Assembly (NCBI GenBank): GCA_035624865.1
Contig: DASPQS010000271.1
Location: 1 to 20,588 of the forward strand
DNA from: JASHZA01 sp035624865
Lineage (GTDB): Bacteria; Desulfobacterota; Binatia; Binatales; Binataceae
Direction of reading: 5' to 3'
DNA length: 20,588 bases
A model generated the notes under the pieces. It was not told where the DNA came from. It did no database searches and saw only the letters and a program-made list of their open reading frames with translations. A program made the position numbers and the translations under genes. Positions 15,327 through 20,588 of this stretch are shown here, one piece after another (the stretch's first letter is position 1; the number at the start of each line of letters is the position of its first letter).

Positions 15327-16610
15327 CTATTTGCAGGCCGCTGCGAGGTCTTCGAAAAACCGTGGGTAAGTCTTCGCTACGCATCCCGGATCCTTGATCC
15401 GCAGGCCCGCGAGTTTGAGCCCTGTTATCGCAAATGCCATCGCAATCCGATGGTCATCATAGGTCTCGACCGCCGCGGCACAGAGCGCCGAAGGCGCAAC
15501 CTCGAGGCCGTCGTCGAATTCAGCGACCGTCGCGCCCAACCGCCGCAGCTCGGTGGCCAGCGCGCGAATCCGGTCGCTCTCGTGATGGCGGATGAAGCCG
15601 ACCTTGCGGATGCGCGTCGGGGTCGACGCGAACGGAGCAATCGCGGCGACCGTCGCCACCATATCCGGCATCGAGTTCATCGCCACGTCGACGCCCGCGA
15701 GCCGCCCGTCCCCGCTGACCGTGACGGAATCCGGATTCCACGCCACCCGCGCGCCCATCCGCTCGAGAATCGCGAGCACTCCTATATCGCCCTGGGTCGA
15801 ATCGCGCGTGAGCCCGCTGATCGTAACCCGTCCGCCCACCAGCGCCGCCGCTGCCGCGAAATAGCTCGCGCTCGAAGCGTCGGGCTCGACCCTGAAGCTG
15901 CAGCTGCGGTAGCGCTGGCCTCCCGGCACGGTAATCGTTTCTCCTTCAACCGAGCTTTGCGCGCCCCATCGCTCCATCAGCTTGAGCGTCATCTCGATAA
16001 ACGGCCGCGCGGTGTCGCCCACGACCGTAAGTCTCAGCCCTTTGCGCCAAACAGGAGCCGGCATCAGCAACGCCGAAACAAACTGCGAGGAGAGACTCGC
16101 GTCGATCGTCGCTTCGCCTCCCTCGAACGCCTGCGCGGTAGTGTCGATCACTATCGGCGGACACCCGTTGCCCAGCTCGCTCCTCGCGTCCGCCCCCAAC
16201 GCGCGCAGCGCATCGATCAGCGCGCCGATCGGCCGCTGGCGCATCCGCTGATTGCCGTCGATTCGGAAACGGCCCCGCCCGATCGTGACGAAACCCGCGA
16301 GGAATCGCATTGCCGTCCCCGCCCCACCAACGTCAAGTTCCCCTCTTGACGCCGCGATCGCGCCGCCGCGTCCCTCGACCGTGATCCGGCGCTTCGCCTC
16401 GTCTATCGCGACTACGAATCCCAGCGTGCGCAACGCCTCCGCCATCTCGCGCGTGTCGTCACTGATCAGCACCGCCTCGATCACCGAACGTCCGTCCGCC
16501 ATCGCGGCCAGAATCATCGCCCGGTTAGTGATGCTCTTCGAGCCGGGAACCGAGACGGTCGCGTCCAGCGGATGGCCCGGCGGATGTATTTCGATTTCGT
16601 CTGTCGGCAC
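15327..16610 (-). CDS. aroA: EPSP synthase (3-phosphoshikimate 1-carboxyvinyltransferase)
   Basis: A 427-residue shikimate-pathway enzyme joining shikimate-3-phosphate and phosphoenolpyruvate. PGSKSITNRAMILAA (22-36) holds the active-site Lys 25. GGAGTAMRFL (95-104) forms the PEP loop, with Gly where enterobacterial enzymes have Asn in NAGTAMR. DGNQRMRQRPIG follows at about 118-129, and SLSSQFVSALLM at about 172-183 binds S3P. SMPDMVATVA gives the catalytic Asp 316. RHHESDRIRAL (341-351) has His at the position of the Lys in the enterobacterial RVKETDR motif; other bacterial AroA groups also have His there. Start is GTG 16610, which sits inside a perfect hairpin. It lies about 140 bp downstream of the outer-membrane protein stop and may have its own promoter. 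Confidence 0.92.
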   Translation of the reverse strand: MPTDEIEIHPPGHPLDATVSVPGSKSITNRAMILAAMADGRSVIEAVLISDDTREMAEALRTLGFVVAIDEAKRRITVEGRGGAIAASRGELDVGGAGTAMRFLAGFVTIGRGRFRIDGNQRMRQRPIGALIDALRALGADARSELGNGCPPIVIDTTAQAFEGGEATIDASLSSQFVSALLMPAPVWRKGLRLTVVGDTARPFIEMTLKLMERWGAQSSVEGETITVPGGQRYRSCSFRVEPDASSASYFAAAAALVGGRVTISGLTRDSTQGDIGVLAILERMGARVAWNPDSVTVSGDGRLAGVDVAMNSMPDMVATVAAIAPFASTPTRIRKVGFIRHHESDRIRALATELRRLGATVAEFDDGLEVAPSALCAAAVETYDDHRIAMAFAITGLKLAGLRIKDPGCVAKTYPRFFEDLAAACK

Positions 16611-16616
16611 GACAGA
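16600..16616 (-). promoter_or_regulatory. Hairpin over the aroA start codon
   Basis: TCTGTCG-GCA-CGACAGA is a perfect 7-bp inverted repeat with a 3-nt loop. The GTG start (16610-16608) occupies the stem-loop junction, so folding of the mRNA could limit ribosome access. It could equally be a chance palindrome or an operator site. Confidence 0.3.
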
Positions 16617-16752
16617 TCGAGCTTATCCGCGCCGCGAATCCCCGCTCAAGCCGCCAAAAAGGCCGCCTGACGGACGAAGCACAGCGCATTCTCGATTCTC
16701 CGGAGATCACTCGGCAAGCTCCCAGGATTCATTCGAACAGAGTGCCGAATTC

Positions 16753-17616
16753 CTAGAAAAACCATCCTGTATCCGACGATGGGCCGAAGAGCGCGCCTAC
16801 GAATCTTTCGAGCTCGACATTGAACTTCATGATCACGTGGTCGGAGCCGCGCGTGAAGCCAAAGCCGGGGCCGAGGTTATATTCGATTCCATGGGGCAGT
16901 TCGCCCCAAATAACGGGAAAGATATAGTGCTGCTGGTCGGCTAATGGATCCGTGTCGTCAATCAAGCCGACGCCCCCATAGAATTCGACGCCCGGGGACA
17001 GGTAACGCATCCAGCGGTAGTAGATCCCGTTGCGATATCCGAACTCGAAACCTTGATCGTGTCCTCTTCCATAGAGCGGCTTCTCGAAGACCGGATTCAG
17101 TATCAGGGAAAGCCGGCCGAAGTCTTTCTCGATGATCGGTTTCAGTTCGAGCTCGAGGTCCGCGTCGTCGAACTGCGGAGTCTTATGCCATTCGAGCTCG
17201 GTGTACCATCCCAGATTGACCGGCAACACATCTTCATCGAAGAGTCGGCCGCGTATACGAAACTTGTCGCCCGCCCACCAGTACCCGTGGCCCCGCGGTT
17301 CCGCCATGCTCAGGTATGCCGCCGTTTCGATTCGATCAGTGAGGCCGTAGGTGAGTTCGTAGGCGTTGTACCACATCCCCTGGCTGGCGAACGTTCCCTT
17401 CGCAGTGCCGTTGGGGCCCTGATTATGACCGTTAGCGATCACGGCATTGTCAGTTTCCACTTCGAGCATGCCGCGCGACTCGGTCGCGTACGGATAGATT
17501 TCGAATTCCCATGGGTCGACCTGTGCTACCGCCCGCTGTGGGCACATGAGAGGAATCGAGAGCAGAGCGCCGACCACAATCAGTTGCAGAGATTTGTTAA
17601 GATGAGTTTGCTTCAT
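16753..17616 (-). CDS. Predicted beta-barrel outer-membrane protein
   Basis: A 287-residue exported protein. The signal peptide has a basic start (MKQTHLNK), hydrophobic core LQLIVVGALLSIPL and likely cleavage after AVA in QRAVAQ. The mature part alternates amphipathic strands rich in Tyr, Trp and Gly, for example WEFEIYPYATES, YNAYELTYGLTDRIETAAYL and FEFGYRNGIYYRWMRYL, and ends in WFF, the terminal Phe preferred by BAM-assembled barrels. No named family is recognised. Start ATG 17616 overlaps the stop of the Haem_bd gene as ATGA, implying translational coupling; a 16-codon upstream extension in frame lies within that gene. As last gene of a Fur-box-controlled operon it may be a channel or receptor for iron or another metal, which is inference. 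Confidence 0.7.
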   Translation of the reverse strand: MKQTHLNKSLQLIVVGALLSIPLMCPQRAVAQVDPWEFEIYPYATESRGMLEVETDNAVIANGHNQGPNGTAKGTFASQGMWYNAYELTYGLTDRIETAAYLSMAEPRGHGYWWAGDKFRIRGRLFDEDVLPVNLGWYTELEWHKTPQFDDADLELELKPIIEKDFGRLSLILNPVFEKPLYGRGHDQGFEFGYRNGIYYRWMRYLSPGVEFYGGVGLIDDTDPLADQQHYIFPVIWGELPHGIEYNLGPGFGFTRGSDHVIMKFNVELERFVGALFGPSSDTGWFF

Positions 17617-18077
17617 TTGCTCGATCTCTCGATGGAAGTAGTGGCCAGTGCGGAATCGATCCATCGCTCCAGCGCCGCCCGATCAGCTTCGGTAAGGCGC
17701 GCATCGGGATGCATAAGCCGGTACGACCAGGGAGGCATGTTCGCCTCGTGCAACGCCCGGCCGATCCATTCGAGCTTTCGCCGGCGGGTCGCTGGGTAGT
17801 AGCTACCCCATTCAGAGAAGTTCACTTCCTTGCGGCCGAGCGTTACGTCGTGAACGATGAGCCACGAAAGGGGAGCGATGCGGCTGTACCAGGGCCAATG
17901 GGTCTCATTGGAGTGACAGTCGTAACATGCGCGTCTGAATGTCCCCTCAATCTGGGGCGGAGCGGCAAGAGTACCCTGCGCCGGCGGATTGGTCCGCTCG
18001 GTCGGAACGAATTGGACGACGAGCAGAACGCCGAACGCTGCCGACGCAGCCGCCCACGTGAGCTTCTTGAGAATCAC
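17613..18077 (-). CDS. Haem_bd-domain c-type heme protein, membrane-anchored
   Basis: A 154-residue protein with one N-terminal hydrophobic segment (about 5-23) as uncleaved anchor or signal. It is followed by the Haem_bd domain (PF14376 type): FRRACYDCHSNETHWPWYSRIAPLSW with heme attachment residues Cys 51, Cys 54 and His 55, and then ANMPPWSYRLMHPDARLTEADR, whose Met 114 or Met 122 may be the distal ligand. The protein would face the periplasm and carry one covalent heme, acting in electron transfer or heme sensing. Start is GTG 18077, 31 nt after the cupredoxin stop. Its TGA overlaps the ATG of the outer-membrane protein gene. Middle gene of the Fur-box operon. The partner in electron transfer is unknown. 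Confidence 0.85.
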   Translation of the reverse strand: MILKKLTWAAASAAFGVLLVVQFVPTERTNPPAQGTLAAPPQIEGTFRRACYDCHSNETHWPWYSRIAPLSWLIVHDVTLGRKEVNFSEWGSYYPATRRRKLEWIGRALHEANMPPWSYRLMHPDARLTEADRAALERWIDSALATTSIERSSK

Positions 18078-18108
18078 GGCTCATCACCAGCGCGGAGCCC
18101 CGGACGCG

Positions 18109-18486
18109 CTACTTCACAACGATGGCTCCCTCGGGCACGTCCTGGTGAAAGTCGTCGTAGAAGTCGTAGCTCCCCGGACTTAGCGCGGGCAGATGCACCG
18201 TGATCGTCTCCCCCGGAGAGACGGCTTTCTCGCGGTTAAGCTTGAAGCTCTCGAACTCGATGGTCTCTTTGTCGGTGTTGACGACTCTGACGGTCAACGC
18301 CTGGCCGGCCGGCACGGTCAACGTCTGGGGCGCGAACCGGTGGTTCTCGAAGCGCAGCTCCCGGACTCCGTCTTCCGCATGGACGTCAGCCGCGAAAGTC
18401 GGGACCGCTGCGGCTAGAATCGCTATCGTGCCGATGGCGCGAGTGAAATATTTCACCCTGCCCATTGAATCTAATCTGTGCCGCAT
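18109..18486 (-). CDS. Periplasmic cupredoxin-like protein without Cys
   Basis: A 125-residue exported protein with a cupredoxin-type beta-sandwich (Cupredoxin_1-like). A signal peptide covers about residues 1-37 (core IGTIAILAAAVPTFA, cleavage near TFA-AD or VHA-ED). The domain runs RELRFENHRFAPQTLTVPAG, then VRVVNTDKETIEFES, and ends PGSYDFYDDFHQDVPEGAIVV. There is no Cys at all, so a blue type 1 copper site cannot form; Glu, Asp and His residues (Glu 78, Asp 111/112, His 114) could bind another metal. Related domains occur beside FTR1/EfeU iron permeases (EfeO, FtrB). Start ATG 18486 has GGGAG six nt upstream; ATG 18465 is an alternative. First gene after a Fur box, so expression should rise when iron is scarce. 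Confidence 0.82.
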   Translation of the reverse strand: MRHRLDSMGRVKYFTRAIGTIAILAAAVPTFAADVHAEDGVRELRFENHRFAPQTLTVPAGQALTVRVVNTDKETIEFESFKLNREKAVSPGETITVHLPALSPGSYDFYDDFHQDVPEGAIVVK

Positions 18487-18507
18487 TGGTTGCTCCCGCA
18501 GTTGAGA

Positions 18508-18524
18508 TTGAGAATGATTCTCAA
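18508..18524 (-). promoter_or_regulatory. Fur box upstream of the cupredoxin operon
   Basis: TTGAGAATGATTCTCAA is a perfect 17-bp palindrome around a central G, matching the TGAGAATNATTCTCA form of the Fur operator. It lies 22 bp upstream of the cupredoxin ATG and covers where the -10 should be, so bound Fur would block initiation. It is on the promoter-proximal side of this gene and about 210 bp from thyX in the other direction. Confidence 0.8.
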
Positions 18525-18541
18525 TTACACCAGCATTGCAA

Positions 18542-18547
18542 TGTCAA
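18542..18547 (-). promoter_or_regulatory. -35 element of the cupredoxin operon
   Basis: A perfect TTGACA on the minus strand, 17 nt before the Fur palindrome. No strong -10 is visible at 16-18 nt spacing, where the palindrome lies, so the promoter may need an activator or be weak. Confidence 0.45.
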
Positions 18548-18731
18548 GCCCCGGTGTCAACCCCTCAACGCGTTTCGCGGTCGGCGCGACCCGCGATGTG
18601 CGGCGGGGCGGACGCCGCGGGGCGGAACACCCCCGGGTGGGTTCTTGTGGATGGGCGCTGCGATCGGCGCTTTTGTCCCCTGGCGGGCCGGAGTAGGAAT
18701 AATCGGTGCCCCCACAGGAGTGGTTTTTCCG

Positions 18732-19565
18732 ATGGCAATGACCAACCAGGCGACGATGCAGGTCAAGCTGATCGACTATGCGCGCGCGCCGATCGAGAAG
18801 CTCTACGCCGCCTTCCGCACCTGCTATTCGGCAGATACGCCGATCGAAATCTGGGAGAAGATCGAGGCTGAGAAGATCAGCCGGGACAAAATCCGCGAGT
18901 TTATCGGCGAGCGGCTCAAGACCGGGCACGCCTCGCCGCTCGAGCAGGTTGTGTTCTGGTTCGCGATCTCCGGCGTCTCGCGCTCGCTGTCCCATCAGTT
19001 CGTGCGCCATCGGATCGGAATCAGCTTCGAGCAGCAGAGCCAGCGCTACGTGCGTTTCAAGCAGGACCGGCTCGCCTATGTGATGCCCGAATCGTGGGAG
19101 CGGGCGAAACTCGAGGACGAATTCGCCGAATTGCTGGCGCGCACGTCCGACCTTTATACGAAGGCGCTGGCGGCAGGGATTCCGGCCGAGGACGCGCGCT
19201 TTATCCTGCCCAACGCGGCGCCGACAAATTTTCACGTGATGGTGAATTTCGCCGAGATGCTCCATATATGCGACCTGCGGCTGTGCGTGCGCGCGCAATG
19301 GGAGATCCGGCGGATGGTCGCGTTGATGCGCGCCGAGATCAAGCGGGCATTGCCCGAGATAGCGGTCTTCCTTCAGCCAAAATGCGGCGAGAACCGGATG
19401 GGTTACTGCGACGAATCGCTCCAGGATTGGCAGAAATGCCCGCTGGGGCGCGTACGGCCGCATAAGTCGGTCCTGTTCGAACTCTACGAGCGCTACGGAA
19501 GCCGCAAGGCCCAGGCGCTGCGCGAGGAAGATTTCCGGGCGGTCGAGGAAAAAGAAGGGCTCTAG
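18732..19565 (+). CDS. thyX: Flavin-dependent thymidylate synthase ThyX
   Basis: A 277-residue FAD-dependent enzyme methylating dUMP to dTMP with methylene-tetrahydrofolate and NADPH, the alternative to ThyA. The signature region reads FVRHRIGISFEQQSQRYVRF (90-109): Arg 92, His 93, Arg 94 and the downstream Ser 103. The helix GHASPLEQVVFWFAISGVSR lies before it, and a Cys-bearing C-terminal segment (CGENRMGYCDESLQDWQKCP) after it. The spacing from RHR to the second Ser is eight residues, one more than the common RHRX7S form. ATG 18732 is the first credible start, with AGGAG (18716-18720) about 11 nt upstream; the frame remains open to 18465 but across the Fur-box promoter. A hairpin follows the stop directly. 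It stands alone, divergent from the cupredoxin operon. Confidence 0.92.
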   Translation: MAMTNQATMQVKLIDYARAPIEKLYAAFRTCYSADTPIEIWEKIEAEKISRDKIREFIGERLKTGHASPLEQVVFWFAISGVSRSLSHQFVRHRIGISFEQQSQRYVRFKQDRLAYVMPESWERAKLEDEFAELLARTSDLYTKALAAGIPAEDARFILPNAAPTNFHVMVNFAEMLHICDLRLCVRAQWEIRRMVALMRAEIKRALPEIAVFLQPKCGENRMGYCDESLQDWQKCPLGRVRPHKSVLFELYERYGSRKAQALREEDFRAVEEKEGL

Positions 19566-19598
19566 CGCTCCGCTTTTCGTTTAGAAAATCACGGAGCG
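19566..19598 (+). terminator. Hairpin directly after thyX
   Basis: CGCTCCG (19566-19572) pairs with CGGAGCG (19592-19598). Inside, TTTTC pairs with GAAAA around a 5-nt loop, giving a long stem with a small internal bulge that starts right after the stop. Only a GT-rich, not T-rich, tail follows, so termination is plausible but not certain. Confidence 0.4.
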
Positions 19599-19701
19599 GG
19601 TTGTTGATACTATTCGACAACGCTCTGCCAAGCCCTTTAAAATTCCGGTAAACACGCCTATTATCCACGTGTAACGAGAACTTCACGATTTTGAGACGAC
19701 C

Positions 19702-19971
19702 GTGGGCCTGATTGAATCCACCGTTCCCGGAGCCGGTTACCGGCTGATTGACCCATGCGGCTCGTGCGGCCGCGAAGAAGGGGTCTTCAGCGTGCCTTGG
19801 CCCGATGTTCCCAAGGAAGAGTTCTTTCTGCTTTGCGACCGCTGCCTGTGGCGCAAGTTCCATGATTTGCCGAAGGGGCGAATACGACGGGAACTGGTGA
19901 AGAAGGTTTTCGTCCGTTGCGTGTACGACAAACGCGCGGAGGCCTCGCGGAGCGTGCCTTCAGAAAAGTAA
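19702..19971 (+). CDS. Small four-Cys (zinc-ribbon-like) protein
   Basis: An 89-residue hypothetical protein starting at GTG. Two CxxC pairs, CGSC (Cys 19 and 22) and CDRC (Cys 45 and 48), are 22 residues apart, as in a zinc ribbon with short beta strands between them (VFSVPWPDVPKEEFFLLCD). A basic helix follows (WRKFHDLPKGRIRRELVKKV), ending with a fifth Cys at 73 and a polar tail. The charge pattern would fit nucleic-acid or protein binding in the cytoplasm. No family recognised. It lies about 135 bp after thyX, separated by a hairpin, and 176 bp before the cyclase gene; that last gap shows no gene or convincing promoter. Codon use is like that of neighbours. Confidence 0.55.
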   Translation: MGLIESTVPGAGYRLIDPCGSCGREEGVFSVPWPDVPKEEFFLLCDRCLWRKFHDLPKGRIRRELVKKVFVRCVYDKRAEASRSVPSEK

Positions 19972-20147
19972 TCCTCTTTTCGGTACGATTCAGGATTTCA
20001 ACTTCGGTCTTTTTGACGCAGCCACTGCTCGCTCCCGCGTACGACCAGGCACTCGTTAACGGAGCAACAGCCTCCGGGCGATGAGGTGGTGAGCGGCGGG
20101 GTTAGGTGATAGACGAAGTCGAGGTGGCTTGGCCTGCGAGTAGGTCG

Positions 20148-20588
20148 ATGCGCTGCACGAATTGCTCGGCGGAAAACCCTGAAGAAGCGAAGTTTTGCAG
20201 CGAATGCGGTTCGCCGATGGCGGCGAAGTGTCCGCGCTGCGGCGCCAGCGTCAAGGCTGGAGCGAAGTTTTGTAACGAATGCGGGGCGGCGCTGGGCGGG
20301 GTTGCGGCGGCGGGTGGGCAGGCCGCGGCACCGGCGGCGGCGAAACGGGGCGAGCCACGCGAGGCCACGGCGACATCCGCAGCGGCGCCTGGGGGTGGGG
20401 AGCGGCGGCATCTGACGGTGCTGTTCTGCGATCTCGTCGGATCGACGGAAATCTCGTCGAAGCTCGACCCCGAGGAATGGCGCGAGGTCGTCGCCTCGTA
20501 CCATCGCGCGGCCGCCGACGCGATCGAACGCTTCGGCGGCCACGTCGCGAAATATCTCGGCGACGGCGTGATGGCCTTCTTCGGCTAT
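20148..20588 (+). CDS. Class III adenylate/guanylate cyclase with double zinc ribbon (partial)
   Basis: The first 147 codons of a gene running past the window edge. Two zinc-ribbon knuckles come first: CTNC...CSEC (Cys 3, 6, 17, 20) and CPRC...CNEC (Cys 28, 31, 42, 45), forming a double zinc ribbon. A low-complexity Ala/Gly/Pro linker covers about 47-84. The class III nucleotide cyclase domain then begins with RRHLTVLFCDLVGST, where Asp 95 is the first metal ligand. FGGHVAKYLGDGVMAFFGY gives the second, Asp 139. Cytosolic proteins of this layout often continue with an AAA/ATPase domain and TPR repeats; that part is not seen here. Start ATG 20148 has AGG just upstream and places the first Cys at residue 3. 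Product cAMP or cGMP cannot be decided. Confidence 0.85.
   Translation, partial: MRCTNCSAENPEEAKFCSECGSPMAAKCPRCGASVKAGAKFCNECGAALGGVAAAGGQAAAPAAAKRGEPREATATSAAAPGGGERRHLTVLFCDLVGSTEISSKLDPEEWREVVASYHRAAADAIERFGGHVAKYLGDGVMAFFGY
20184..20209 (+). repeat. Direct repeat, copy 1 (zinc knuckle)
   Basis: A 26-bp unit, 23 of 26 identical to 20259-20284, encoding the KFCSECG part of the first knuckle. Confidence 0.6.
20259..20284 (+). repeat. Direct repeat, copy 2 (zinc knuckle)
   Basis: The second copy encodes KFCNECG. The 75-bp offset (25 codons) shows an in-frame duplication of one knuckle module. Confidence 0.6.

Noticed and set aside
15288..16349. Plus-strand open frame of 353 codons opposite aroA
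   Set aside because: Arg/His-rich composition without domains; antisense shadow of aroA.
16640..16680. GCCGCC-AAAAAG-GCCGCC as a hairpin after the outer-membrane protein gene
   Set aside because: The two arms are direct, not inverted, repeats and pair over only about 3 bp.
18465..18731. N-terminal extension of ThyX through the upstream open frame
   Set aside because: It would cross the Fur-box promoter region and adds sequence unlike ThyX; ATG 18732 begins the family core.
18525..19463. Minus-strand open frame of 312 codons opposite thyX
   Set aside because: Shadow of thyX and its upstream region.
19972..20147. Possible RNA gene or promoter ahead of the cyclase
   Set aside because: No tRNA-like arms were found, and TTGACG near 20012 has no -10 at a suitable distance.

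Overview
The window is GC-rich, densely coded DNA from a Gram-negative bacterium. Signs of an outer membrane are a signal-peptide protein predicted to form a beta-barrel and end in Phe, a lipobox protein, a periplasmic CxxCH heme protein and a Fur-type operator. ThyX, an archaeal/fungal-type aspartate-semialdehyde dehydrogenase, a three-subunit glycolate oxidase and start codons that are often GTG or TTG would fit a soil or environmental lineage near the former Deltaproteobacteria (for example Binatota). That placement is inference only. I found no rRNA, tRNA, insertion sequence, phage gene or CRISPR array.

Layout. At 0-0.7 kb a 35-residue Lys-rich small ORF (minus) is divergent from an FtsB/DivIC-like septum protein (plus). 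The FtsB-like gene converges on a CoA-transferase gene (0.69-2.0 kb, minus) and the two share the stop tetramer CTAG. At 2.1-3.8 kb an MFS transporter overlaps a HemJ/CopD-like membrane protein whose homology extends upstream of any AUG. At 3.85-9.3 kb lies a glyoxylate module: a class V alanine/serine-glyoxylate aminotransferase (minus) divergent from glcD-glcE-glcF (plus). The oxidase makes glyoxylate from glycolate and the aminotransferase can turn it into glycine. At 9.3-11.1 kb are an Asd-family dehydrogenase and a small alpha/beta hydrolase.

At 11.26-14.16 kb is a stretch that looks accessory, all on minus: a NagX/HGSNAT-like membrane acetyltransferase, a GT-B-like glycosyltransferase and a small lipoprotein. 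At 14.27-16.6 kb are an HSL-type esterase and aroA (EPSP synthase), whose GTG start sits in a perfect hairpin.

At 16.75-18.55 kb is the most interesting unit: a three-gene minus-strand operon encoding a cysteine-free cupredoxin-like exported protein, a membrane-anchored Haem_bd CxxCH protein and a beta-barrel outer-membrane protein. It is preceded by a perfect 17-bp Fur-box palindrome just downstream of a TTGACA -35. It looks like an iron-responsive envelope system without its usual permease. At 18.7-20.6 kb (plus) are thyX with a hairpin behind it, a small four-Cys protein, and the 5' part of a class III nucleotide cyclase gene with an N-terminal double zinc ribbon, cut by the window edge.
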